Part shown: piece by piece, positions 22,799 to 34,040 of the stretch
Layout: every line of letters begins with the position of its first letter
Numbering within the stretch: position 1 is the first letter of the stretch
Assembly: GCA_020226215.1 (NCBI GenBank)
Contig: CM035236.1
Coordinates: 58,075,809 to 58,139,808 of the forward strand
Origin: Sindora glabra
Lineage: Eukaryota; Streptophyta; Magnoliopsida; Fabales; Fabaceae
Direction of reading: 5' to 3'
DNA: 64,000 nucleotides
Program-made: the position numbers and the translations under genes
The notes under the pieces: model-generated
What the model was told of the DNA's origin: nothing
The model's input: only the letters and a program-made list of their open reading frames with translations
Databases searched by the model: none

Positions 22799-25700
22799 AG
22801 TTTTTGTAGTAGTGAAAAGTAAGTCATTCAATCAAACTAATAGATTCAGGAAAAAATAATTCCTAACAAACATGATTATTCAAAAGGAAATTATGCAATA
22901 TGTGAAAATGAATTTGACTCATCACATGTTTCAGACTCATCCGTTGATGACGAAGCTGCTCGATCTTGGGATTAAACGCTGTATATGTTTTGCAGTCTCA
23001 TGTCAAACCTAGTAGGCAAAGAATAAAACTATTTGGCAGACTGTAAGCGGGATAGACTAGAGGAGAATGGGGACTTCGAATATGCGATGCCCACCATTCA
23101 AGCAATTCTTGCTCCCAATGGAAGTAAGGGGGCTTTTTTCCCCTTTTAATAGCAAGAGTAACCCGTTTGAAGTACATGTAAAATTCTATATTCAAATTCA
23201 AAACATGATTTGAAAAAAAAAAAAAAAAAGAAAGGTCCAAAGCAATATCGCATACTATTGTCTTATTAGATATGTTGATTAATATTATACTGTTAAGAAT
23301 GTCGACCAACAGAGACGAAAAAATCTGCTAAGGCTATCTATCAGTTTGCTAAATCATGTTAAATCCCATGTTTAATTGACATTCAATTTTGACTTTTGAG
23401 TGCTTTGCACCATTGGCAAAAACAGTAACTAGACAAGAAAAGCACTACCATAAAACAGCGACCCTACTTAGGTGAATCATTTTTTAATACATATTACAAC
23501 TTTAGCTAATCACGGGCTCAACGGCGGAATTCACTCCTTTCTTTTCCTTTCTGGAGAAAAAGGAGAAGCAAGGTTGAGTAGGGCTAAATGTTTGTACGGT
23601 CAAGGACCGTGGTCTATGGATTAATCTATCAGCATATTTATGAATAGACGTGAATCATGAGAAAGGCAATTTTGATGAGGAGTTATTCTCTTGTTTTGAA
23701 GAACCAATTTAATACAAATGTTTAGCTAGGATGTTAAAGGTGTAATCAATGTTGAAAATGAGCTGAGTGAAACTCAGATAATGCACAGTTTTTTTTTTAT
23801 TGGTTTATTTTTAACTCGGATGGCAATTTAATTTATATATAAATGAATTGGTTCTTAAATTTGACTATCTCATCAACTCAAATCAATTGAAATTTTAAAT
23901 AAAATAATAATATTATAAAAAATTATAATAGTATCTCATCAACAAATAGTGTTATGAAATTTTTTGTGCGTAAATTATGTATGGGCCTATATGTCTCAGT
24001 TTATCTACTGAGATAGAAATAAATCGAGTTATTTAAGAGTAAACAATAGTTACTGCTCATTAAAGTATGATTTGATTTATTTATTTAATTAAATAAATTA
24101 TATCTAAGCAAAAAATTATTGTATTTAATTTTAAATACGACTTGTTAGTTTATTAAACCGTCTTATTTAATTAATATACTGTCATTGTCTAGTATTCTCA
24201 AATTGATTAACGTATTTGATTTATAATTACCATTCTTCTATTACTGTGTCATCTTCTCCTCTTTCAACCAAGCTAAATTTTTAAAATTTGTGAGTATAAT
24301 GAATTTATAGTATTGCATTGATTAGTAATTTTATTTTAAAATATAATTATAATTTATTATGTTGAATTACTAAGAATTTTATGAAATTAGAGATAAATTT
24401 TAGTTTAATGATGATTTTTAACAGAGTTATTATTAATTTTTGTTAACTAAGGCATATTTATGATCTATATATCTAAATTTATAAATTTATTAATGACTTA
24501 TTTATATTTCAATGATTAGGTCTAAATAAACTAATAAATCAGATTAAATTTCTTAAATTTTATAGATAAGGTAGGACATACTGAAATTTTAATTTACGTT
24601 AGGTTCATGTCAGAAATTTTTTAAACTGCATTGACGTGTGACTTGTCTTTTTTTCTCATTTCCTCCCTTGCATGTAAGAACAAATTCTCTTATACAATAT
24701 TCAAGACTCAATTCAAAAATTAACTCATCAGAGTAATTACAATAAGGATTAATTATAATTTTTATGTAATATATAAATTAATCATATTTGATCTATGTGA
24801 GTACAAGTTTTATTTGTTTTGGGCCTCTGTTATATAAATTGAAATAAATTAAATCTAAATTGATAATTTTTCTAATTAATATACAAAGTTATGACGGAAT
24901 TACAATTTAAAAATTACGGAGAAAGAAAATCATTGAAATTCATCTTGCCATGGTAGAAAATTGAAAATATACATGATCTACGCACCTATGACACGGAAGC
25001 GTCCTTCAATTAGCTGTTTGTATGACGTGACCTACAAAATTCCTTTCTATTGATTACAATTTTCAATCATTGATGTAACAGAAATAATTAATTTGGACTC
25101 AATTTTCTGTTAGATGAATTAAAATTAAAATAGAATATTAAATTTACGAGAGATTATATGCGAATAAAATATATTAAAAATTATAATTAAATCTTACACT
25201 GAAAAGAAAAGCCATTGAATGGATGGTCCACAACAATGATTGATACCACCAAGAAACAGAAGCGGAGCAACAATGATTTATATCCCCAAGAAAAAGGAGC
25301 GGAGCCTTGTCGAGGTTAAGGGCCATCAACCCCTAAAATTTTTTTAAAAATTTATTATCATATGTAATTATCTTTTTATAAAAATGACTTATAAGTTTAA
25401 CTCCCTTTAAAAATAAAATAAATAGAATATAATCAACCAGTATTATTATATTTTTTTCTAGAATTAACGTAAAAATAAAATATACTATCATATTTTTTAT
25501 TATTATTAAAAATAAATTTTAAATTTAATTTATTATTAATATAAATTAATTTTATATTATTATTCATATTTTTAAATCAACACTGGATCCATTTCACATT
25601 CAATTTAGAATTACCTAATAATTTTTTTCTTACACATCAAATCAATAATTAAAATTTTAATCTCTATTGCATCTCTTATGAATCATTGAACAAAGATATT

Positions 25701-27085
25701 ATAACCAAATTTTGGCCCCTTTCATTACCATTGTGAAAAAATCCAACATTCAATTATGCATTTTTTATATATTAATCAAGTATTAAATTGATAATAAATT
25801 AAATTTAAATTCTTAAAAATAATATTTAAATATATCAAAATTCCTTTATGTTTGATTGTATTCATACAATAGTCAAACTTGTGTTTAAATTTTACAAACT
25901 CAATGAATCTTAACTTGAACTTGAATTCATTTATTTTTTTATCAATTTCCAATTCAAATAAATAGATGTTTCATTAAATTCAATTTATTTAGTACTCTAA
26001 TCCTCTGCCCTGAAAAAAAAAAAGAAGAAGAAGAAAGAAACGGAAAATCAAACAATCTTTAGCCACCCATAAAATATATCCCACCCTCTCCACCCATCCC
26101 AAGAAACAAACACTTAATCTAAGGGGAACATGAAAAAAGTTAAAGAGGAGACAAGCTTGATTTTTTTTAATGAAGAATCAAACACTCAATCTAAAGACAA
26201 GCTTGATCTACGCATCATATCATGCCTATCAATGTCAAAAGAACAGAAGAAGGGCGTATTCGACTCCGTGAATGTGGGATAATTACAAAGCCTAAGTGAT
26301 TCCGAATTTCATGTGTTAGTGTGAATTCAGGTGGGTTTGGTTTGAATTATTAAGTTGATATCTTTTGATCTCATTAAAACAAACCAGCAACCCTACCAGA
26401 AAAAGGGAGCGGTTATGGTCTGTCTGAAATAATGCACTGCCATTCATTGATTGATGTGTTCTTTGACCAAAGTTTGGGATAAAAGGATTTTAATGGCAAT
26501 GAGTTTCATTGAATTTTTTGCATATTTAGCATAAAATTAAATGCATATGGGCGTTGCATAGGTAAGTTCCTTTTCGTCATGGAGTGGATGGTAGTCTAGG
26601 TACAAGGTCCTTTTTCTTTTTGGACCATCTTCTTTTACCAGCTTTATACTTTAATTGGGCTATGAGAAGGGATGCAAATGATGCGATGTATGCGTATAAA
26701 ATCATGAATTTGTACTTGAGATACGTTCTGGCATGCTCTTAAAAATAAAAAAATAAAAAAATACTATCATCATTCCTTTAAACTAGTTTTCTGTGATCAC
26801 CTCCCTCTCACATATTTGTGAGGTTCATATTTTACGCTTCTCATATATGCGAGGAAAGAGTAAATAAGGAGTGACATTAGAAAAATGAATGTAGATTTAT
26901 CTTTGGAAAAAAAATTATAACAATATGTATTTTTATAATTTTTTTGTATAATTTTTTTGGCTAAAAGTTGCAAAATTTTATATAAGTTCTTCTAAGATTT
27001 TTTATAAACCTCTGTTAGTTTTGTCGTCTAAAAAGATCTCATGTGAATGTAGAAAAGTAAAGGAATTTTATATTATTTATGTGTT

Positions 27086-27235
27086 TTTCTTGTTAATAAA
27101 ATAATGAATGATATTATGTTTATGGAGAAAACAACATCTCCTTTAGAACAATAGATGTTATTTTCTGCCACAATTTTCACATCCAAATTGTGTTTAAAGT
27201 AATAAATAAACTATCTTATATCTTATCAACTTAGT
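27086..27235 (+). repeat. Dispersed repeat, copy 1 (copy 2 at 39135-39290)
   Basis: Aligns in the same orientation with 39135-39290. Shared blocks are GAAAACAACATCTCCTTTAG / GAAAACAACTTCTTGTTTAA, ATAGATG, ATTTTCT/GTTTTCT, TTTTCACATCCAAATTG / CTTCACATTTAAAATTG and a following AATAAA/TTAAAT tract. The outer GGAAAACAAC and inner GTTTTCT could be parts of one small hairpin element. The class is unknown. Confidence 0.5.
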
Positions 27236-27960
27236 TAATAAGTTGTAAATTAAATTTTAAATATGTTTAACATACTACCTTATTAAAAAAATTAATTTAA
27301 TAAATTTCATTGGGTATTTTATTGAATTTTTTTTTCAAATTTATCCTTCTTCTTTTAACTAATTAATAATCATGCACCTTAAAATTAATTAAATTCTAGA
27401 AAATTATATCCTTATCTTGAATTATATATAAATAAAAGTAAATATATATTGTATAAAATATAATTAATTGAATTTTAAGAAATTATATTTTATTTTAAAT
27501 ATCTTTATTGTATCAATATAATTTATGAACTCAAAATAAATATAAATCAATTTAATTTATATATCTATTTATATTGATATTATTTTTTAAGTTATTTAAC
27601 ATTTTTCAATTAATTGATCAACTAATTTTATAAAACACTTTTATTTTAATCAATTAACTTATCAATTATTAGTATAAGTTAAGTAGCTATTTCCATTAAA
27701 CATAGGCATAATAATTAATAATTCATTATATAAAAAAAATCATCAACCGGCTCACCTAAGCAATGAACCAACTTAAATCACACCAAGCCTAGGTAAAAGC
27801 ACAACATTTGACCTCTTATTTATGAAGAAGGTAGTGATTATTACGTTCTTTAAATTTCATAATTAATATTATTAATTTTTTATTTTTTATAATTATTCAT
27901 ATCTCTATTTATTTGCAATATTAAAATAAATGAAAAATATAAATGTTAATTGTTAAATCT

Positions 27961-28180
27961 CATCATAACAATATCAAATACATGTTTATTTGTAATTATA
28001 TTTTTTCTTTTCACATTTATTTTAGTGTTATGAGTGAATAGATGGACAAATAATTATAATAGTAGTAAAAATAAGATATCAATAATGCTATTTATGAAAT
28101 TTGGAAAACATAATAATCACCACATTATAATTGAGGGACTAATTATTGTATTTACTCTAAAAAAAATTTTATATTTCTTT
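27961..28180 (+). repeat. Dispersed repeat, copy 2 (copy 1 at 2785-3000)
   Basis: Same-orientation partner of 2785-3000, with shared words listed in that entry; identity by eye is about 70%. The 61-codon open frame at 28034-28219 lies in this repeat and is not open in the other copy, so I do not call it a gene. Confidence 0.6.
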
Positions 28181-28789
28181 TGTCTCCATCAATTTATAAA
28201 ACGTGGTTTACAATTTTAAATTGTATAAAACCTTGAAATTAGCACTTATTGTATATTTAATTAATAAATATTTTTCATGAGCATTTTAAATAAAAATTAC
28301 AATATTATTATGTGATGGTCTACCACTATATTTTTCAAACATAATTTTCAACTCATTTTTATGAATTAAAATACAATTTTGTATATTTAATTTAATTTTT
28401 ATTAGTCATATTAAAATTAAATAAAAAATTAATTGACAAACTAAACCCCATGATACTGTGATACTTGTTTAAAAATTGCATAATTAAACAAAAAAATTAA
28501 TTAAAAGGATGGTAACAACTAATTCTAAAATTTTGTATAGTTTGGAACTTTAATTTCTATTTTTCAACGTTGATGGAATAAAATCCAATCTATGAATGAG
28601 TTTTTTTTTCATATTTTAAAAAAAAAAATTCAACACTAAAACAGTTTTTTCCCCTCTTTGTGAAAGAAATCAATTGTTGTTCATATTACGAAATCAGTTT
28701 TTTTTTCCCCTAAGAAAAAGAAACCAATTCAAACCAATAAAAATTTTCCACCAAATAGCCTAAAAGCTACCCACCGACTCACCGAGCCT

Positions 28790-29114
28790 GCTTTGGTGTG
28801 ATTTTGGGCCAAATATGTAAAAGAAGCCCAATTTCAAAGAAGAGCACCTGACTGTCCAAACACAAATCCTAATGCTCCTGACTCCCCCAACCGGCGGTGG
28901 GCTTAGCAAATTGTACGTACGAGCCGACCTTGAATCAAACGTTACGTTTAATTTGGGCTATTTAGGATATCTTTCAGAACCGAAATCTGTACGAGGCCCA
29001 AGAAAAGGAATGCCGGTTCGTCTCCCCACTCCGCCGATTTCATCATCTAGTTTTCTTGTGTGGTCTCGCGCCCTTAGAGCGGTTTTTCTCCGCTCAGAGA
29101 TTGAGATTTACTTC

Positions 29115-29115
<1 letters not shown>
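28790..29115 (+). promoter_or_regulatory. Orphan promoter/5'-UTR-like patch with TGGGCY motifs
   Basis: A GC-richer island in AT-rich DNA. It carries at least five site-II-like TGGGCY/RGCCCA elements: TTGGGCCAA (about 28805), AGCCCAAT (28827), GTGGGCTTA (28898), TTGGGCTAT (28956) and AGGCCCAAG (28994). Clusters of this motif typify promoters of plant housekeeping genes such as ribosomal-protein genes. Next come TCTCGCGCCC and a TCCGCTCAGAG stretch that resembles a 5' UTR. The 124-codon open frame over it (28872-29246) runs into the (TTA)n tract as poly-isoleucine and is not credible. No gene body follows; a LINE 3' end lies immediately downstream. Promoter activity is inference. Confidence 0.4.

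Positions 29116-29164
<49 letters not shown>
29115..29164. repeat. (TTA)n microsatellite
   Basis: About sixteen uninterrupted ATT/TTA trinucleotides, directly after the promoter-like patch. A good candidate for a polymorphic marker. Confidence 0.97.
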
Positions 29165-29264
29165 GCTCTTCCAATATAGAGTTCTTACGTCCTTCTTAAA
29201 TGGAATTTATGGAAATATATATTTTTTTGGCACTTTATCCCCTTAGATCCCTCTCAAATTTCTT

Positions 29265-29557
29265 CTTGGAGGCTTTTGGTATGGATTTACTCTTTTAAGC
29301 TAATCTTCTAAATTCCATTTAAAGATTATAAGTTGGTCAGAGTAATATAGGTTAGATCCAGATTTGTTCGGCTAAAGTAGATTCTTGGGTGTTGCTTTGT
29401 AGTTTTGTTAGAATTTTTATTTTAGAAATCATTATAGTTTAAATTGAGGAAACTAACCTCTACTTGCATAGCTGCGATTTTAATACGCTGTTTTCATTTT
29501 ATCTAGTTATGAAAATGAAGATGGTATTCTCTTGACAAAGATTTAAACAAAAAAAAA
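29265..29557 (+). mobile_element. LINE 3'-end fragment with poly(A)
   Basis: This aligns with 33720-34040. Shared words in order are TATGGATTTACTC / TGTGGATCTACTC, TTTAAGCTA, TTCTAAATTCCA / AATCTAAGTTCAA, AGTTGGTCAGAGT / AACTAGTCAGGGT, CTAACCTCTA / CTAACCTTTA and a final GAAGAT..T...CTCTT before the tail. It ends in A-runs (AAACAAAAAAAAA). Two copies of one sequence each ending at a poly(A) is the signature of 5'-truncated non-LTR insertions on the plus strand. No coding part remains. Confidence 0.65.
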
Positions 29558-31273
29558 GGTGAACAAAAATTCGTTCATCAAGTATTAACAGTAAAAATGG
29601 CCTCAAAAACATGTCTGATCATATTTTTTTTCTTCAAACTTATGTTCAAAGAGAGATTTTGAGGGAGGTCTAACGAGTATTTGCTTTTACAAAAATGATA
29701 TAAGTATCGATCTGAATTTAAGTTTTGAATTTTTCATATTTATTAAATCAAATTTTATAAATTTGCTTCACTTTTTATCTTATATTTAATCATAGCTGTT
29801 AGTTTGTATTTGAAATTCAATTTCTTATCTCATTTTTTATACATTTAGAGTTGTTGGTACTTTTATCTTCAAAATAAAAAACATGAATGAAAATGTGTTT
29901 AGATATCTTTTACCTTTAAGGAACGTGTTCTTTATTTCAAAAATTCCAAAGAATAATAAAAGTTTAGGGTGTACTTTCATATATTTTCATTTTTATGTTT
30001 TCAAAACTTATCTACAAAAACTTTATTTTATTTTTTAAAAATTATTTCAGATTGAAAAAAATAAAGAATAAAGAATAGCAATTATTGCAAATAAGAAAAT
30101 ATTTTATTAAATTATAAAACTAACATTTAAAATAAGAAAAATACATTAAAAAATATCTAAAAATTATTTTTGTTTATCAATTTTTAATTTACACATTTAG
30201 AGTTATAATTTTTAAAAATAAATTTTTAAAATAAGTTTCTAAACAAATTCTTCTATTTTTTAAAAATAAAAATAAAAAATTATTTTTAAAAATAGTTAAC
30301 AAACAAGTCCTTCATTTTCTATATTTTCAATTTTTAAAGATGACACTTGTAAAATTAAATAAATTTAGGATAGATTATACTTACCTTCTTTGAGGCTTAG
30401 TGTAATTATACTTACACTTCTTCTATTTTTAGAAATATACACTTTCTTTTTTATATATATGCATATCTCTTCTCTTTTATTTTAAATATATATTCACTTT
30501 TTTTATTTTTAAAAAATAAAAAAAGTGTTATAAAAATAATAAGGATGTGAGTGTTGTGAATCCCATTAACCATTACTACATTGCCCATTTTCAAGCTCAC
30601 TCCCACTACCAATCCCACCAAGTATGGCTACCACATTGAATCTAATGTAGTAATTGCAATTACAATTGTTGCAAATTTTTTAATGTTATATTAGTTTACT
30701 CTCATATAATTTTTTTTTTCAATGTTCAAACTTAATAATTTCATGTGGTGTGAAATTTGCTATATCTAAAAGAAATTAGAGTATTAAATTAGAAAAATAA
30801 TACACTACACAAAATTTGTATGGGAGTATGGCAAAATTTTTAATACCAATGTAGCACTAAAAATTCTTTTTCTAATAATTGATTAGTATAGATTTTGTGA
30901 GAATACAAGGGCCACACAGATTTGAACTTTCAGATGTAAGATGTTGTCTATTAATGTGGATCCCATATAAATACAATGAACCTTACATATTTAGATAACT
31001 CAATATAGCATTTGGCCTAAATGGCCATTGATTAGTGCTAGATCACAAAAATACAAGGAGCCTAACACTTTCCAATAATGAGATGCAATAATTGGATCCA
31101 AAAGTGATTCTACCAAAAGTAAAAATAAAATATTAAATGAGATTTTGTTATTTATCTTATATGTTGAGCACTATTAATTACAACTTAATCATTCCTTGAG
31201 GGGCAATACTTAGCATTTGGCTATTGTATACCTTTTTAATGGTTTATACTATATATGATATCACATGTCAAAA
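29558..31273. other. AT-rich spacer, possible decayed MITE
   Basis: No gene. Between about 29890 and 30310, AT-only words such as TTTTTAAAAATTATTT recur on both strands, and the edges read GAAAATGTGTTTAGATATC and AGTTAACAAACAAGTCC. That would fit a hAT- or Harbinger-like MITE, but I could not match the ends convincingly. A slightly less AT-rich patch near 30545-30660 and a palindrome TTGGCCTAAATGGCCA near 31013 were noted without an assignment. Confidence 0.35.
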
Positions 31274-31276
31274 TTA

Positions 31277-32259
31277 GGTCCTGTTTAGAGAAATAGTTTA
31301 AATAAAAACTTAAAAGAGATTTTTGTATAACCTCTATTATTATAAGTATTATTTAAAGTAAGTTAATTTGCATTTAAATACACATTTTGATAAGTACTTA
31401 TAATTAATGTGTATCTATTTGGATATACAACTATTGGAGTTAACACTTACAATTATTGAAATTACTTAGAAGAATACTAATAAATATTTATTATTACAAA
31501 TTTTAAAATAAATAAAAGTATGCTTATTATTATATTTTATGATATCATAATTGCATTTTATAGCAAATAATGATTAGATAGCAAATGATAGTCAACAATG
31601 ATGGATTGTGGCAAGTAATAATTAATAATAGTGAGTGGTCATAGTTAATGGCTAATAGTAATCAATGATAATGGGTGGTGATAAGCAGTAGTCAGCAACG
31701 ATGAGTAATAGGAGGTAATGGTTAATGAGCCAATAATTAATAATGATAATTGGTAACATGAGAAAAATAAATGATGATGAATGATAGTAAGCAATAGTGT
31801 ACGTGGTTCGCAGTGGTTAATGATAGTAAGTGAATATGGTAGTGATGGTGAAGGTTATTGGTAATAAGTAATAAAGGTTGTTGGTAATAAGTAATGGTGG
31901 ATTGAAGTTAGCAATGATAATAATGCTTTAATAAAAAAGTAGGCAAAATAATTTTTTTTTTATTATTAAAACTTGTCATATTATAAGAATATAAGATGGC
32001 CACATCTATTAAGGAAATATTTTAAAAATTCTATATTTTATTAAGGGTATTTATGGGTAAAATTATCATAAAAAGCATTTTATAATTGAACTTTTTTTAG
32101 CTTTATAAAAAAGTTTCTTGTAAATTACCTAAGAAAGCTTACATAAATAAGCTTTAATTGGCTAATACAATGAACTCATTTAAAATTTGTTAAAAATATA
32201 TGATAATTATTCTAATAGATTAACTCAAATGAGTTATTAATAAACCTAGCCAAACAACC
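31277..32259. mobile_element. PIF/Harbinger (Tourist-like) non-autonomous element, TSD TTA
   Basis: The left end reads GGTCCTGTTTAG and the right end, reverse-complemented, reads GGTTGTTTGGCTAG, close to the GG..TTGTTTGG ends of Tourist-type elements. TTA lies immediately outside both ends (31274-31276 and 32260-32262), the duplication typical of PIF/Harbinger. Similarity continues inward as AATAGTTTAAATAAAAACTT against GGTTTATTAATAACTCATTT. At about 980 bp it is long for a MITE, and it contains a low-complexity repeat block. There is no transposase; it would have relied on an autonomous relative. Confidence 0.7.
31565..31925 (+). repeat. Degenerate GTAATAATGRT-type low-complexity array
   Basis: This stretch is built almost entirely from variants of GATAGTAA, GTGGTAATAA, AATGATAATG and GGTTAATGG, with one strand strikingly poor in C. 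A clean unit near its right end is AGGTTATTGGTAATAAGTAA followed by AGGTTGTTGGTAATAAGTAA. It looks like an eroded minisatellite inside the Harbinger-like element. Confidence 0.65.
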
Positions 32260-32262
32260 TTA

Positions 32263-33499
32263 ATATACAAAACTTAAACAAATGATTGATTCAATCATAA
32301 ATTTTTCCAAAAAAAATATAATGCATATTAATGACTTAAAGCAATCACAATACATCATCAGCCAAAATCCAAAGAAAGTTTAGTGTGTATGCAAATTTTA
32401 TTATGCATAAAAAATTTATCTACGAGTTTAGACATAGCAAGAAATTTTAGAATTTTACCAATTTCATAAAAATGTGATGGCACTCAATGTTATTTTAAAA
32501 GTTATACACTATACTCTTCATTATATATGGAATTTGAACCTATAATTTTACATGTGTATTAAGTGAATTATTGCACTTACAATTAAAAATAACTTTCAAA
32601 ATTCTAACTTTGACAACTAACTAAACACACTCATAGAAATGCCTAAGTTAGGATTGTGAAATCCCTTCTTTTGCATGCTAAGATATATGCATAAATTAAA
32701 GTATCTTTTGTTTTCTTATTAAGAGCCTTATCGAATTTGTATATAAAAATACAAAATAAATAAAAATTATAACATTTGTTGGATAATTTATATTATAATT
32801 ATAAAAATTTATGCTTTGCTACCTTCTAATAAAAAAGTTGTATTGATATTTGATTCTACAATTTTTTATGAGAATTTGCAACTAATTTATATAAAATTTT
32901 GTAATTTTTCAATTAAAGCTTACAATTTTTTATGTAAATTGAAAATTCAAGAATATTTTGGTTAAAATTTTGAATAATGAAATCAAAATTTTTATGTATT
33001 TATTATAAACAAAATTCATGTATGTTTGTAATTTTTTTATAAAAAAAATATAAATTTTACACTTTTTATATTAAACTTTAATAAAAATTTAAAACATTTT
33101 TCAAACACGTATGGTAGAAATATCCAACAATACTCAATGTTATAGGAGGATAGGTGAAGCTTTAGCAAGTTAATTGGCATTAGGATTTGGGTTAGGCCTC
33201 ACCAAAAATAGATAAATAAATAATTAGTGATAAATGCATTTATACTTTCCAATTATAAGGTACGTGAAAAAAAATCCTCAACTCATTACAGTGAGCAATT
33301 TTATATTTTATTTTAGATTTATGCTATTGGACGTCATGAAATTGTCATCTAGTAAATAACAAGTATTACACATAAACTAAATCTTCAAGCATAAGAACTT
33401 GCTTTAGCCCTTATGAATTAGTTTCAATAGCATTAAACTTATTCAATAAATTACTATGGCAATTTAACACAAATCATCAATTTAATTGTATGAAGATGA
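32263..33499. other. AT-rich spacer, no gene
   Basis: AT-rich throughout, with no repeat boundary or coding region that I can support. Repeated tracts of TTTTTTATG and AAATTTT occur around 32850-33100. A slightly less AT-rich phrase at 33140-33210 (GGATTTGGGTTAGGCCTCACC) was noted but not identified. Confidence 0.4.
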
Positions 33500-34040
33500 C
33501 ATTTTGTTTCTCTTTCTCTATCTTTTCCTTTTTTTTTCTTTCTTTAAGTAGTTTGAGTTTGAGTTAGGGATTTTTCTTGTAGAGCAAGATCGAAGTCTTG
33601 TATAATTTTTTTTCTCCTATGGTTTATGTTCTCCTAAGTGGAGTTTGTAATTTTCTTTTATTATAGAAATATTTTGTATTTTATTCATATTTATTAAGTT
33701 CTCAATTTTTTTAATGAAAATTCCTATTAATGTGGATCTACTCATTTAAGCTAGCCAATCTAAGTTCAATTACAAAATTTTAAACTAGTCAGGGTGATGA
33801 AAACTAAATCAATTAAGTTGAAAGAGTTATTCTCTTTTGTAAGTCTTAATGAATCTGTTTAGATTTCTAATTTTTGTATGGTTATGGTTATAGTATCTAT
33901 TAGATGAATCTAACCTTTATTTATATTGTGTACTCCAATAAATTGTTGGGTACATGTTCCTCCGTAATTTAGTCCTAGCATTATTGCTTTATTAATAATG
34001 AAGGAAGATATTACTTCTCTTTGATTAATTAAAAAAAAAA
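33500..34040 (+). mobile_element. LINE 3'-end fragment with poly(A)
   Basis: Second copy of the LINE 3' tail seen at 29265-29557, here longer and ending in ten A residues at 34031-34040. A pyrimidine-rich segment (TTTCTCTTTCTCTATC near 33510) followed by GTTTGTAATTTTC and TTGTAT words is typical of plant LINE 3' UTRs. The 5' limit is uncertain because the second copy only aligns from about 33720. No ORF2 coding is recognisable. Confidence 0.6.

Larger units (their letters stand above)
13515..22814 (-). mobile_element. CACTA (En/Spm) transposon B, decayed, minus orientation
   Basis: The right end, reverse-complemented, reads CACTACTACAAAAACTGC and is followed by AAA (22815-22817). Its subterminal words (GACATTGGTTATTTGT near 21108, TTGACATTATAAT near 21089) reappear inverted at 13540-13620 (ATGTCAATTTTG, AATAACTAATGTGG), so that stretch is probably the element's other subterminal region. 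Its own terminal CACTA is not visible, suggesting truncation by or juxtaposition to element A. The cargo is a TNP2 transposase pseudogene running leftward. A 2.65-kb solo LTR is inserted in it. Confidence 0.6.
22818..28785. other. Long AT-rich intergenic stretch, no gene
   Basis: I see no supported gene in about 6 kb. Two less AT-rich patches stand out: 22900-23640 (for example TGACGAAGCTGCTCGATC, AACGGCGGAATTC, GTCAAGGACCGTGGTC) and 25200-26700 (for example AGAAGCGGAGCAAC, CTCCACCCATCCCAAG). These could be ancient unique DNA or promoter remnants. The 103-codon minus open frame at 22998-23309 contains a poly-F run encoded by a long A-run and has no recognisable homology. A small imperfect duplication (CAAACACTTAATCTAAGG / CAAACACTCAATCTAAAG followed by GACAAGCTTGAT) lies at 26108-26210. 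Confidence 0.5.

Noticed and set aside
22998..23309. 103-codon minus-strand open frame as a gene
   Set aside because: It includes a poly-phenylalanine run from a long A-tract and shows no family similarity; upstream and downstream codons are stops in AT-rich DNA.
28872..29246. 124-codon plus-strand open frame as a gene
   Set aside because: The frame runs through the (TTA)n tract as a long isoleucine run and covers promoter-like motifs; it is open by chance in a GC-richer patch.
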